Part shown: positions 8,815 through 17,403 of the stretch, one piece after another | Position numbering within the stretch: position 1 is the stretch's first letter | How the letters are laid out: every line of letters starts with the position of its first letter | Assembly: GCA_013373205.1 (NCBI GenBank) | Contig: JABXIG010000006.1 | Coordinates: 1-64,000 of the forward strand | Direction of reading: 5' to 3' | DNA length: 64,000 bases | Origin: Methylocystaceae bacterium | Lineage (GTDB): Bacteria; Pseudomonadota; Alphaproteobacteria; Rhodospirillales; Terasakiellaceae | The notes under the pieces: model-generated | Seen by the model: only the letters and a program-made list of their open reading frames with translations | Told to the model about the DNA's origin: nothing | Database searches by the model: none | Program-made: the position numbers and the translations under genes

Positions 8815-8832
8815 CTGATTATTTGTTCAATG

Positions 8833-8865
8833 AAAAAACCCCTGATTCGTGATCAGGGGTTTTTT
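8833..8865 (+). terminator. Rho-independent terminator after ecm
   Basis: Two 14-base arms (8833-8846 and 8852-8865) form a perfect stem with a 5-base loop. The stem includes A6 and T6 flanks, so it can work in both directions. Confidence 0.9.
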
Positions 8866-8993
8866 CATGTATGCTGATTTACAAGGAAGAAATTCGAAAA
8901 AGGGGTGATAGATCAATTTGCATTCAGGCCTTATTTCCTGTATAGATCAGACCTCTTGGAATAACCAAGTAATCAACTCAGGAAAATTTGAAA

Positions 8994-10139
8994 ATGAGCG
9001 ACCCGCGCACAGACCTAGTGGGCCTAAGCCGTAATGAGCTTAAGGCAGAGATGGAACGTATTGGCGAAAAAGCCTTTCGCGCCAAGCAACTGTGGCAGTG
9101 GATCTATCATCGCGGGGTGACTGATTTTACCCAGATGAGCAATATTTCAAAGTCGCTTCATGGTAAATTGGAAGAACATTTCTACATTTCGCGCCCCCAT
9201 GTGTCAGAAGAATTGACATCGAAAGACCGCACCCGCAAATGGCTGTTTAAATTTGATGACAACAACGAAGCCGAAACAGTGTTTATCCCTGAAGAAGAAC
9301 GCGGGGCGGTTTGTATTTCTTCACAAGTGGGCTGTACCCTGACCTGTAAATTCTGTCACACAGGGACGCAGTTGTTGGTGCGCAATCTAACATCTGCTGA
9401 AATTGTCGGTCAGTTTATGGCCGCACGCGATTCTTATGGTGAATGGCCGTCACCCCCCGGTGATAAACGTTTGTTATCCAACATTGTTTTGATGGGGATG
9501 GGCGAGCCGCTTTATAACTTTGACAATGTGGTGAAAGCGTTAAAGATTCTAATGGATCAGGAAGGTATCTCCCTTTCTAAACGTCGCATTACCTTGTCGA
9601 CATCTGGCGTGGTCCCGGAAATTCGTCGCCTTGGTGAAGTTGCTGATGTGGAATTGGCTATTTCGCTCCATGCCCCGACGGATGAAGTGCGCAACGAGAT
9701 TATGCCGATCAATAAAAAATATCCGTTGGCGGATTTGATGGCTGCGGTGAAAGATTATCCGGCCGCGATCAATGCGCGTCGTATCACTTTTGAATATGTC
9801 ATGCTGAAAGGTATCAATGACAGCGAAGCCGATGCCCGTGCGCTTACGCGACTGGTTAAGGATATTCCCTGTAAGTTTAACCTGATTCCATTCAACCCCT
9901 GGCCCGGTAGCAGCTATGAATGTTCAGACCGCAAGGCACAGAAAAAGTTCGTCGAAATTTTGAACCGTGCCGGATATACCGCCACCATTCGCGTAACACG
10001 CGGACAGGATATCCTCGCGGCTTGTGGTCAATTGAAATCTGAAAGTGAACGTGTACGCTGTTCACGCATGAAAGCGCGTATTGAAGCAGGCATCACCGAT
10101 GATGCCCATGAATTGCCCAAGTCTGCGTTGGCTGAATGA
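8994..10139 (+). CDS. rlmN: 23S rRNA A2503 / tRNA A37 C2-methyltransferase, radical SAM
   Basis: RlmN adds a C2 methyl group to A2503 of 23S rRNA and A37 of some tRNAs. The radical-SAM cluster motif CTLTCKFC has its cysteines at 114, 118 and 121. Family segments [28 protein letters not shown] and [11 protein letters not shown] follow in order, and the second catalytic cysteine region is near [12 protein letters not shown]. The product is 381 aa, the usual length. A TTG two codons earlier is also in frame, but the ATG with an upstream CAGGA is preferred. Confidence 0.97.
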   Translation: MSDPRTDLVGLSRNELKAEMERIGEKAFRAKQLWQWIYHRGVTDFTQMSNISKSLHGKLEEHFYISRPHVSEELTSKDRTRKWLFKFDDNNEAETVFIPEEERGAVCISSQVGCTLTCKFCHTGTQLLVRNLTSAEIVGQFMAARDSYGEWPSPPGDKRLLSNIVLMGMGEPLYNFDNVVKALKILMDQEGISLSKRRITLSTSGVVPEIRRLGEVADVELAISLHAPTDEVRNEIMPINKKYPLADLMAAVKDYPAAINARRITFEYVMLKGINDSEADARALTRLVKDIPCKFNLIPFNPWPGSSYECSDRKAQKKFVEILNRAGYTATIRVTRGQDILAACGQLKSESERVRCSRMKARIEAGITDDAHELPKSALAE

Positions 10140-10141
10140 AA

Positions 10142-10906
10142 TTAAGGGCGATATTTCTGATTAATTTCTGAAATGCGCCCACTTTTTTTCATTTTGAGCA
10201 AACTTTTTTTCAGACGACTGTGTAGGTTGTTTTCATTAAATCTGCTTTCTTTGGAGATAACCAGAAAAGCAGGTTCATGTGACATAAACGGGATGCTCTG
10301 GCTAACCACAGTATCAGTCCAGCCTAGTTTCTTGAGATAATAATTGATGCGTTGCTCATTTCCTAAAATGAGATCAATACGACCCGCTTTGAGCATTTTT
10401 AATGCACTTTCTGGATGGTCATAGGGGTATCGATGGATTTTTCGCGCTTCGACGCCGAATTCCAGTTCATAGGTGAACGAAAAGCCACGGTTATAAGCGA
10501 TATTTAAACCATAAAGGTCAGTGACTTTTTCAAAATGAAGGTCATGTTCTTTTAGGGAAAACACGCGAATATTGGATGTGTGGATCGGAACGTCAAAAAT
10601 ATAGCTGGCATATGCGCGTCGGTTATGACGGTCAAATAAGCTGAACCCAATGTCACAATCACCATTTTTTAAAGCTTCGATCAAACGCGCCCATGGCAGG
10701 GCTGATAGTTCAAACGATAGTTGATTGTCTTTTAAGGTCTCTTGGATGATATCAATATCAATCCCACTTAAATGCTGGCCGTTTTGGATAACATAAGGCT
10801 CGAACCCTAAATGACTACAAGCTTTTAACAGGGGCTTGGTGTCTTCAGCGTATAAAGAAGACATAGACAGAACATAAAGTGTTAAACATAAGCTTACAAT
10901 ACGCAT
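10142..10906 (-). CDS. Periplasmic amino-acid-type solute-binding protein (family 3), copy 1
   Basis: The product is 254 aa with a signal peptide of about 20 residues (hydrophobic run ending SSLYA). The mature part has the family-3 extracellular solute-binding fold: GFEPYVIQNGQHLSGIDIDI, WARLIEALKNGDCDIGFSL, and a C-terminal NLHSRLKKSLLKMKKSGRI. It lies downstream of a paralogue with 22 bases between them, so the two are probably co-transcribed. No ABC permease or ATPase is adjacent, so the proteins may be periplasmic sensors or serve a distant transporter. Ligand is unknown. The stop codon lies 2 bases from the convergent rlmN. Confidence 0.87.
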   Translation of the reverse strand: MRIVSLCLTLYVLSMSSLYAEDTKPLLKACSHLGFEPYVIQNGQHLSGIDIDIIQETLKDNQLSFELSALPWARLIEALKNGDCDIGFSLFDRHNRRAYASYIFDVPIHTSNIRVFSLKEHDLHFEKVTDLYGLNIAYNRGFSFTYELEFGVEARKIHRYPYDHPESALKMLKAGRIDLILGNEQRINYYLKKLGWTDTVVSQSIPFMSHEPAFLVISKESRFNENNLHSRLKKSLLKMKKSGRISEINQKYRP

Positions 10907-10928
10907 ACTCTGCCCCCTTATATTGTTA

Positions 10929-11759
10929 TTAATTCAGATATTGTGTCGTTATTTTCATAATTGTACCATTGAGATATAATTCTTTCAGATTTTTTTCTAA
11001 TAAATCTTTGGTTTCTTGAAAATTCTCAAGTTTTGCTTTTTTGGATAAAACCAAAAAGGCAGGTTGATGGGGTAAGAACGGAACACTCAGTGCTTTAATC
11101 TTGTTAAGTTTTTTCCGTTTCTTAAGATAATAGCGAAAACGGGCATCATTATCTAAAATGGCATCAATTTTTCCGGTTTCCAGTAATTTTAAAGCTTCTT
11201 GTGCATCATCAAATTCAAACCGTTTGATGCGCCCATCTGCAATGGCTTGTTCTAATCCGATCGTTAACGCAAATCCGCGATTATGGGCTATTTTCTTGTT
11301 AAAAAAGTCAGAAATGCGATTGAATTTAAACTCTTTTCCTTTTTTTACAAAAATACTGAAAGTCGAATAATGTACCGGGACGGTAAAGAGATATTCGGCA
11401 TATTCACGTCGGTCTTGGGTGTCAAATAAGGAAAAACCGCCATCGCATCTGCCTGTTTGAATGGCATGCAGTAATCTTTTCCACGGAAAAACATCGATTT
11501 TAGCGGGTTGCTTTGCCTGTTTGAGCAGAGCCACGATGATATCAATATCAATCCCGCTCAAGTTCTTCCCCTTTTTAATGACATAGGGTTCGAACCCTAA
11601 ATGGGTGCAAAGCTTGAGAGGTTTTTCATCTGCTTGGGCAAAACGACTAGATAGAATCAGCAGGAAAACCACTAGCAATTTAATTATTCCCGTCACTTTA
11701 TATCCCTTATATGCTTTTTCAATATTTTTTTGCGCCTCTTTCTTCGGATGAATCTGCAT
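10929..11759 (-). CDS. Periplasmic amino-acid-type solute-binding protein (family 3), copy 2
   Basis: A 276-aa paralogue of the downstream neighbour, sharing LCTHLGFEPYVIKKGKNLSG, FPWKRLLHAIQTGRCDGGFSL and KKIAHNRGFA-like segments. The first in-frame ATG gives a long basic N-terminus (MQIHPKKEAQKN) before a hydrophobic stretch (LLVVFLLILSS), so either the signal peptide has an unusual n-region or translation starts later. The tandem arrangement indicates duplication. Both genes are noticeably more AT-rich than their neighbours, which could reflect acquisition or relaxed codon use. Confidence 0.85.
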   Translation of the reverse strand: MQIHPKKEAQKNIEKAYKGYKVTGIIKLLVVFLLILSSRFAQADEKPLKLCTHLGFEPYVIKKGKNLSGIDIDIIVALLKQAKQPAKIDVFPWKRLLHAIQTGRCDGGFSLFDTQDRREYAEYLFTVPVHYSTFSIFVKKGKEFKFNRISDFFNKKIAHNRGFALTIGLEQAIADGRIKRFEFDDAQEALKLLETGKIDAILDNDARFRYYLKKRKKLNKIKALSVPFLPHQPAFLVLSKKAKLENFQETKDLLEKNLKELYLNGTIMKITTQYLN

Positions 11760-12070
11760 AAGATATGCAATGGCCTTTAAAAATTAATCATCCACCCGAA
11801 GTCATCTAATGAAGAATAATTGTGCTGTAAATAATAAAATAAAAACAATGTTTTATCGAGTATTTATCTTTATCTCATTGAATTTCATTTTATCTTATTC
11901 CGATAGATTACCCAACCTGACATATCTAAGAATAGAGTGAAATTCACTCGTTTTCGAATAACTCCTTAAAATTATAAGAAAATACTGCCTTTATTGCCTC
12001 TTGTCAGATGATGTAATAGATTGCAAAATCAAGCAGTTGAAGATGATAAAGAGAAAGAAGACCCGCCTCC
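11760..12070. other. Divergent intergenic region, solute-binding protein genes / motA
   Basis: These 311 bases are AT-rich and contain no credible gene, strong palindrome or terminator. They must hold the promoter of the binding-protein pair (minus) and of motAB (plus), but no clear -35/-10 pair or flagellar sigma-54 or sigma-28 site was recognised. Confidence 0.5.
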
Positions 12071-12877
12071 ATGCAGTTTGATTTTGCAACCATCGCCGGA
12101 TTGATCATTGGGATCACTGTTGTCGTTTTGGCAATCTTATCAGGTTCGGATGTCGCCATTTTCTTCAACCTGCCTGGTGCGTTGATTGTTTTTGGTGGCA
12201 CATTTGCAGCGACCTTGATTAAGTTTCCACTGACCGGGATTTTTATTTCCATCCCCATCGGGATTCGTGCAGCCTTTACCGTCCAGAAAGAAAAGCCACG
12301 CGATTATATCCGTCAGGCCATTCAACTGGTAAAACGCGCCCGTAAAAACGGTATTCAAACGATTGAGAAAAACAATCTTAAAAACCCGTTCTTTAAAAAG
12401 GGGGTACAGCTTTGTGCCGATGGTCGCGATCTTGATTATATCCGTAAAATTTTAACGCAGGAAATGGCGATGGCCATTCAGCGTGAAGAAGTTGGGGGCA
12501 AGATTTTCCGCGCGATCGGTGATACAGCCCCGGCTTTTGGTATGTTTGGGACGATTGTTGGTTTGATCCAGATGTTGGCCAATATGTCAGATCCATCGTC
12601 CATCGGTCCGGCCATGGCGGTTGCGTTGCTGACCACCCTGTACGGGGTGTTGATTGCAAACCTTGTTGCTTTGCCCATTGCGGATAAGCTGGAGTCCAAA
12701 TCTTCGGAAGATAAGGCCTTGCGCTCGTTGATTATTGAATGTGTGTTCCAAATTCAACAAATGCAAAACCCGACGGCTATGTTGGAAATCCTTGAGCCTC
12801 ACCTGCCGGAAAAACAACGCGGTGCGGGTGCTCAGGATGGATATACGGCCGGGCGCGATGCAAAGAAACGGCGCTAG
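12071..12877 (+). CDS. motA: Flagellar motor stator protein MotA (PomA-like)
   Basis: An inner-membrane ion-channel subunit of the flagellar stator. The 268-aa sequence begins with membrane segment 1 (ATIAGLIIGITVVVLAI) and has the MotA N-terminal FNLPGALIVFGGTFAATLI. It has a cytoplasmic loop with charged residues, and two C-terminal membrane segments around GDTAPAFGMFGTIVGLIQML and VALLTTLYGVLIANLVALP. The conserved prolines and compact size resemble PomA-type (often sodium-driven) stators; ion choice cannot be decided from sequence alone. It is followed after 3 bases by motB. Confidence 0.95.
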   Translation: MQFDFATIAGLIIGITVVVLAILSGSDVAIFFNLPGALIVFGGTFAATLIKFPLTGIFISIPIGIRAAFTVQKEKPRDYIRQAIQLVKRARKNGIQTIEKNNLKNPFFKKGVQLCADGRDLDYIRKILTQEMAMAIQREEVGGKIFRAIGDTAPAFGMFGTIVGLIQMLANMSDPSSIGPAMAVALLTTLYGVLIANLVALPIADKLESKSSEDKALRSLIIECVFQIQQMQNPTAMLEILEPHLPEKQRGAGAQDGYTAGRDAKKRR

Positions 12878-12880
12878 CTT

Positions 12881-13879
12881 ATGCAAACACATGACGAAGA
12901 AATAGACACGTTAGATGGGTCCAAAGCGATCAAGCATGGTCATGATGCACCAGCTTGGATGGTGACCTATGCGGATCTGATGTCTTTGTTGTTTGCACTG
13001 TTTGTTCTGTTGCTGTCATTTTCTGAAGTGAATGATCAGAGCTTTAAGAAAAACGCTGGCCCCATGCGCGAAGCCTTTAACCAAAATGCCGATTTTGAAA
13101 CGGACGAAGAATCGACCCTGTCGGGTGGACGGGGAATATTACAAGGGGTGAAGACAGTACCGCTGGATGTACCACCGGATCGCGAAGCTTTGCGTGAAGC
13201 CTTGGCAGCTGATTTGCGTCGTTCATTGGCGGCGGACCTTGCCAACGATCTGGTTGAAATTGATGATACAAACCATGGGGTGATTTTACGCTTTCCATCC
13301 GAAACGGCTTTTCAGTCCGGTGGGGCAGAGTTAGCGCGCCAATCGTATGCGACATTGGATAAAATCATCCCAGTTTTGGCACGGACACCCGGCGAGATTC
13401 GGGTGGGCGGTCATACAGATGATCTGCCGATTCAGACATTGCAGTTCCGCTCTAACTGGGATTTGTCAACGGCGCGGGCGACATCGGTTGTGCATTATTT
13501 TATCCGTTCGGGCAAAATTCCCAAAGAACGGCTCACTTCGCAGGGCTTTGCTGATTCGCGCCCTCTCATGGAAAATAAAAATGCAGCAAGCCGGGCCAAA
13601 AACCGCCGTGTGGAAATCTCTATCGAAATTCCTGAAGATACCCGCGAAGCAGCCAAACTGCTGGAACGCGCCACACCACGGCGTCGCATCTGGACAATCG
13701 ATGAAGGACAAAAAGAAATTTTGCCCACCACTGAACCGGAAAACCAGCTTGAACGCCGCCAACGCCTGAAAGAAGAAGCATTGGAAAAAGAAAAATCCGC
13801 AGAAGATCTGGCGCGTGAATTAAATGACATCAGTAACCAACGCCTTCAAGAAGAACTGCGCTCCATCGGACGTGAGTAA
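12881..13879 (+). CDS. motB: Flagellar motor stator protein MotB (PomB-like)
   Basis: The single-span stator subunit anchoring MotA to peptidoglycan. The motif WMVTYADLMSLLFALFVLLL contains the ion-binding aspartate, D32 in this numbering. An OmpA-like peptidoglycan-binding domain lies in the C-terminal half (VGGHTDDLPIQ, NWDLSTARATSVVHYFI, NRRVEISI). The tail beyond the OmpA domain (about 60 residues, rich in Glu, Arg and Lys) is longer than in enteric MotB and looks like a charged coiled coil. It is in an operon with motA. Confidence 0.95.
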   Translation: MQTHDEEIDTLDGSKAIKHGHDAPAWMVTYADLMSLLFALFVLLLSFSEVNDQSFKKNAGPMREAFNQNADFETDEESTLSGGRGILQGVKTVPLDVPPDREALREALAADLRRSLAADLANDLVEIDDTNHGVILRFPSETAFQSGGAELARQSYATLDKIIPVLARTPGEIRVGGHTDDLPIQTLQFRSNWDLSTARATSVVHYFIRSGKIPKERLTSQGFADSRPLMENKNAASRAKNRRVEISIEIPEDTREAAKLLERATPRRRIWTIDEGQKEILPTTEPENQLERRQRLKEEALEKEKSAEDLARELNDISNQRLQEELRSIGRE

Positions 13880-13905
13880 TTTGTGGATCCGTTCTTTTGG
13901 GAATC

Positions 13906-14343
13906 TTACAAAGGGATATCATACAGGATGAAATCGGTTAGGTTGGCGACCTTGTTGTAAAGGGCCTGTGCCGTTTTATTTTGTTTGTCGGTGTGCCAAT
14001 AGACCTTGGCAGCGCCTTTTTGTTCAGCCGCCGTTTTGACCGCCTGAATAAGGGCGCGGCCTGCGCCTTTGGAACGTTGCTTTTGGTCCACAAATAAATC
14101 TTCCAGATAGCAATAACTGCTGGTTTTCCATGTGGTGCCATGGAAGAAATAATGCACGCAGCCTACGAGCAGATCACCTTCAACGGCGCCATAGGCTTGC
14201 AAAGCATCCTCTTTATCCAAAATGCGTTGCCAGACCAGTTCAGTCGTTTCATTTGGCAGATCGACATCATAGAAATCCAGATACTGTGCCCAAAGCACCA
14301 GCCAGCGGTTTTTGTCTTCAGGGGTAAGCAAACGGGTAATCAT
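13906..14343 (-). CDS. GNAT-family N-acetyltransferase
   Basis: A 145-aa protein with the GNAT acetyl-CoA loop (LFVDQKQRSKGAGRALIQAV), preceded by the beta strands of the fold and followed by VYWHTDKQNKTAQALYNKV. Substrate is unknown; the length fits small amine or amino-acid acetyltransferases. Its ATG overlaps the stop codon of the upstream EamA-family gene by 4 bases (ATGA), indicating translational coupling. Confidence 0.9.
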   Translation of the reverse strand: MITRLLTPEDKNRWLVLWAQYLDFYDVDLPNETTELVWQRILDKEDALQAYGAVEGDLLVGCVHYFFHGTTWKTSSYCYLEDLFVDQKQRSKGAGRALIQAVKTAAEQKGAAKVYWHTDKQNKTAQALYNKVANLTDFILYDIPL

Positions 14344-15263
14344 ACGATTTTTCCTTCTTCTTTATGCAGGCGTTCACGCCATAAAATATAAATGCCACTG
14401 GCAAAAATCACCAATGATCCAAGGATAGTGGCCTGTTCGGGGAACAGGTGCCAGAACATCCAATCAAACAATGCCCCCCAGATCAGGGCGGTATATTCCA
14501 TCGGACTGACCACGGCTGTGGGGGCAAGGCGCACGGCTTCGACCATAAAGTAATGACCGATCCCTCCGCAAAGGCCCATCAGCAGGCAAATTAGCAGAAT
14601 TTCTGCCGTCATATCGACCCAGAAAAAGGGCATCAGACATAGACCAAACAGGGTCATGCCCCCCGTGGTCCAGATGGAAAAGCTGGCGGCTGTTTCGCTT
14701 TCGGCATATTTGCGTGCAAGAACCTGAGATAATCCGTAAGCCGCGGCAACGAATAACATATAAGGGGCACCTGTTCCTATGATTCCTTCATCGGGTTGCA
14801 GCACAATCACGACCCCGATAAAGCCGAGGGTCATCGCGGAAATGCGATGTAGGCCGACATGTTCACTAAGCAGGAATTTGGAATAAATCACCATAAAGAA
14901 TGGAGCGGCAAAACATAAGGCCAGCCCATTTGCCAGTGACATATCGCGCAAGCCAATGGTGAAAGAGATAAAGGCGGTTACGCCCAGCAATGCCCGGATA
15001 ATATGCAGTGTGGGCCGTTTTGTTTTGACGCCTGCAAATCCGCCTTTTATATGGATGATGATCAGGATGGGGATCAATCCGAAAAAGGATCTAAAAAAAA
15101 GCACCTGTGGGGCGGAAATATCATTGGTGATAAATTTAATGAAACCATCCATCATGCTCATAAATGCAATGCCAAGCGCCATGATGAAAAGGCCGCGTGT
15201 GATGGGGGATGAACTGGACATGGGCGGGGAACTTTCGTTAAAGGCGGATGTTCCCCGTTTCAT
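14340..15263 (-). CDS. DMT-superfamily (EamA) transporter
   Basis: About 307 aa with ten predicted membrane segments in two EamA repeats: GLFIMALGIAFMSMMDGFIK begins the first, and IWTTGGMTLFGLCLMPFF begins the second. The family exports metabolites such as amino acids; the substrate here is unknown. A second ATG 14 codons downstream (MSSSSPITRG) is an equally possible start, since neither has a clear ribosome-binding site. Coupled to the GNAT gene. Confidence 0.88.
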   Translation of the reverse strand: MKRGTSAFNESSPPMSSSSPITRGLFIMALGIAFMSMMDGFIKFITNDISAPQVLFFRSFFGLIPILIIIHIKGGFAGVKTKRPTLHIIRALLGVTAFISFTIGLRDMSLANGLALCFAAPFFMVIYSKFLLSEHVGLHRISAMTLGFIGVVIVLQPDEGIIGTGAPYMLFVAAAYGLSQVLARKYAESETAASFSIWTTGGMTLFGLCLMPFFWVDMTAEILLICLLMGLCGGIGHYFMVEAVRLAPTAVVSPMEYTALIWGALFDWMFWHLFPEQATILGSLVIFASGIYILWRERLHKEEGKIV

Positions 15264-15268
15264 TATTT

Positions 15269-15300
15269 AAAAAACTGTCAGGGGAAAATCCCCCGAAGTT
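15269..15300 (-). terminator. Terminator after the HIT-family gene
   Basis: A GGGGA/TCCCC stem with a 3-base loop, extended by AAACT/AGTTT across an internal loop, is followed on the minus strand by a run of six T. It lies between the HIT gene stop and the EamA gene start. Confidence 0.6.
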
Positions 15301-15313
15301 TCTTTTCAAAGGA

Positions 15314-15685
15314 TTAGGATTTATCAAAGGGTTTGATCATACGACCGAGGTGCTGACCGCCAAAAATATGCACATGAAGATGCGGCACTTCCTGAAACCC
15401 GTTCTGGCCAATATTGGCCAAAATTCGGTAGCCATCTTCGGCCACACCGGCTTCACGGGCGACCACACCAATGGTGCGGATATAATCCAGCACCTCAGCA
15501 TCTGATGCTTTTTCACTGAAATCATCAAAACTGACATAAGCACCCTTCGGGATCACCAATGTGTGCACGGGTGCTTGCGGGTTAATGTCTTTAAAAGCCA
15601 GGGAATGATCGCTTTCATAGACCTTGTCACACGGGATTTCGCCGCGCAGGATCTTTGCGAAAATATTGTTGCTATCATAAGCCAT
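15314..15685 (-). CDS. HIT-family (HINT-like) nucleotide hydrolase
   Basis: A 123-aa histidine-triad protein. The catalytic HLHVHIFGG motif is near the C-terminus, with the family segments IFAKILRGEIPCDKVYE and ALVFKDINPQAPVHTLVIPK-like sequence before it. HINT proteins hydrolyse phosphoramidate bonds of nucleoside substrates. Length and domain layout are standard. It probably forms its own unit, ended by the hairpin just downstream. Confidence 0.94.
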   Translation of the reverse strand: MAYDSNNIFAKILRGEIPCDKVYESDHSLAFKDINPQAPVHTLVIPKGAYVSFDDFSEKASDAEVLDYIRTIGVVAREAGVAEDGYRILANIGQNGFQEVPHLHVHIFGGQHLGRMIKPFDKS

Positions 15686-15779
15686 GACTTAAAACCTTTA
15701 TTCAGTGTTTCCTGTTTGGGGACAGAGTGCGAAAAGCAAGCCCGTTTGACAAGTAAAAAAATGTATCCTGACAAATTGT

Positions 15780-16400
15780 TTAACTTTTTCGCCAAGCCGC
15801 ATCGAGCTGAAAAATATCGCCAAGCATCGCATAGTCTTTATAGCCCAAGCGCGAGATTGGATTGACTTTTTTCAGGTCAACTTTGCCGTCGACAATGACG
15901 TTATCATCGATGTGTATGCCAATGACATGACCAAGGACCATGGTATTTTTTTCGTTATCCGTGTCACTTAATAGGTCAATTATCTGGGTAAGCTGACATT
16001 CCAGATGGATGGGGGAATTTTGAATGCGCATCGGTTTTATTAATTTTGATGGCACCATATTTAAACCCGCTATCTCAGCTTCATCTGTGTTAGGCTGTTC
16101 AGGCGCGGCGGTTCGAAACATCGCGTCCTTAAGGGCATATGTTGCGATATTTACGACAAATTCTTTAGTGTTTTCAATATTCTGTAAGGTATCTTTCGTA
16201 TTTCCGTTGGGGCCTTTTCCATTAATTGAAATCATTAGCTGTGGTGGATTTTGTGCCGTTCCATTAAAAAAGCTAAAGGGTGCAACATTGCCGATTCCAT
16301 CGGGACTCATCGTGCTAACCCATCCGATGGGACGCGGGGCAAGGCAGGCTTTGTAGGGATTATGGGCCAAACCGTGGGATTCATTTGTTTTATAAAACAT
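15780..16400 (-). CDS. Flavin reductase-like domain protein
   Basis: A 206-aa FMN-binding split-barrel protein of the DIM6/NTAB flavin reductase family: LAPRPIGWVSTMSPDGIGN near residue 20, then NVAPFSFFNGTAQNPPQLMI and KDTLQNIENTKEFVVNI. It may reduce free FMN or be a flavoprotein oxidoreductase; partner and substrate are unknown. The gene is divergent from the NUDIX gene. Confidence 0.9.
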   Translation of the reverse strand: MFYKTNESHGLAHNPYKACLAPRPIGWVSTMSPDGIGNVAPFSFFNGTAQNPPQLMISINGKGPNGNTKDTLQNIENTKEFVVNIATYALKDAMFRTAAPEQPNTDEAEIAGLNMVPSKLIKPMRIQNSPIHLECQLTQIIDLLSDTDNEKNTMVLGHVIGIHIDDNVIVDGKVDLKKVNPISRLGYKDYAMLGDIFQLDAAWRKS

Positions 16401-16473
16401 TAGAATTTTTCTCTAACTTCAATGGTTGTTTACGTGCTTGCGCAAAAAGAATAAGGAGGGCAAACTGCTTTTT

Positions 16474-17010
16474 ATGAATGATACAAAATTAACAGGGCCA
16501 AGCCTAAAGATAATTCCTGAAGGGGATGATCGCGAACGTCTGGTCTGCCCAGATTGCGGTTTTATTGATTATCAGAACCCGCGCATCGTTGTGGGGGCAG
16601 TTTGCACATGGGAAGATAAATTTCTGTTGTGTCGCCGTGCCATTGAACCTGCTGTTGGGAAATGGACATTCCCAGCCGGGTTTATGGAATTAAACGAAAC
16701 AGTGGCTGAAGGGGCGGCACGTGAAGCACGTGAAGAAGCCGGCGTGGAGGTTGTGGTTCAGGACATTATCGGTGTCTATGAAGTTCCCGAGGTGGGGCAT
16801 GTTATGATGATGCATCGTGCGCAGATGACCTCGCCAGAATTTAAGGCCGGGTTTGAAAGTCTGGAAGTCGCGCTATTTAGTTGGGATGAGATCCCCTGGG
16901 ATGATCTGGCCTTTCCATCCGTGCGCTGGACGTTAGAGCGTTTTCATGAAGTGCGCGAACATGATGTGGTTCCGGCGGTAACGGAACGCGCAAAGTTCAA
17001 AGTGTTTTAA
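16474..17010 (+). CDS. NUDIX hydrolase with N-terminal zinc ribbon
   Basis: The Nudix box GFMELNETVAEGAAREAREE continues AGVEV and is complete (G-x5-E-x7-REUxEExGU). The N-terminal CPDCGFIDYQNP half zinc-ribbon is typical of the NUDIX subgroup with ADP-ribose or NADH-type substrates. The chosen ATG gives 178 aa. An earlier in-frame ATG 16 codons upstream is possible, but the AAGGAGGG site lies between the two, favouring the second. Confidence 0.92.
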   Translation: MNDTKLTGPSLKIIPEGDDRERLVCPDCGFIDYQNPRIVVGAVCTWEDKFLLCRRAIEPAVGKWTFPAGFMELNETVAEGAAREAREEAGVEVVVQDIIGVYEVPEVGHVMMMHRAQMTSPEFKAGFESLEVALFSWDEIPWDDLAFPSVRWTLERFHEVREHDVVPAVTERAKFKVF

Positions 17011-17045
17011 TTGCAAATGAGCGGGTGTTGACGTAAAGTACTCGC

Positions 17046-17270
17046 ATGTCTTCTACAACACGCATATCCGGGTCTTCGACCCAACCCGTCGTCGCTGATC
17101 GGGGCTCTTATGGGGCGGATCGCGAAGAACGGGTTCGTATTGCCAAAACAAACCGTCGCGATGGTCCTGATATCCGCGGGGCGCTGGAACGGCTGCGCCG
17201 CCTGCTGGCCTCAGGCGAGCCATTGCGCGATGATGTCCCGCGTGGCTATTATCTGAATATTTTGGTTTAA
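17046..17270 (+). CDS. Small conserved-looking hypothetical protein (74 aa)
   Basis: Not assigned to a named family. The 74-aa product is basic and hydrophilic, with an Arg-rich helix (GALERLRRLLASGEPL) followed by a distinctive end, DVPRGYYLNILV. Codon use resembles the neighbours and the reading frame is well formed. A TTGACG hexamer lies just upstream and no strong ribosome-binding site is seen, so the start is uncertain. It is 35 bases after the NUDIX gene and may be co-transcribed. Confidence 0.6.
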   Translation: MSSTTRISGSSTQPVVADRGSYGADREERVRIAKTNRRDGPDIRGALERLRRLLASGEPLRDDVPRGYYLNILV

Positions 17271-17292
17271 GCTTTTCTGAAGTTGTCTGTCA

Positions 17293-17379
17293 TCCCGGAT
17301 TTATTCCGGGACAATTCATTGCATTAAAAAGTTTCAAACCGGAATTGTTATAACAGATTATCCCGGTCTGCGCCGGGAT
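17293..17379. repeat. Pair of short palindromes between the 74-aa gene and ggt
   Basis: TCCCGGA...TCCGGGA (17293-17311) and ATCCCGG...CCGGGAT (17360-17379) flank an AT-rich spacer. They sit between two convergent genes and belong to the dispersed palindrome family seen elsewhere in the window. They could double as terminators. Confidence 0.7.
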
Positions 17380-17403
17380 GATAGGTGGCTATAGGAAATT
17401 ACC

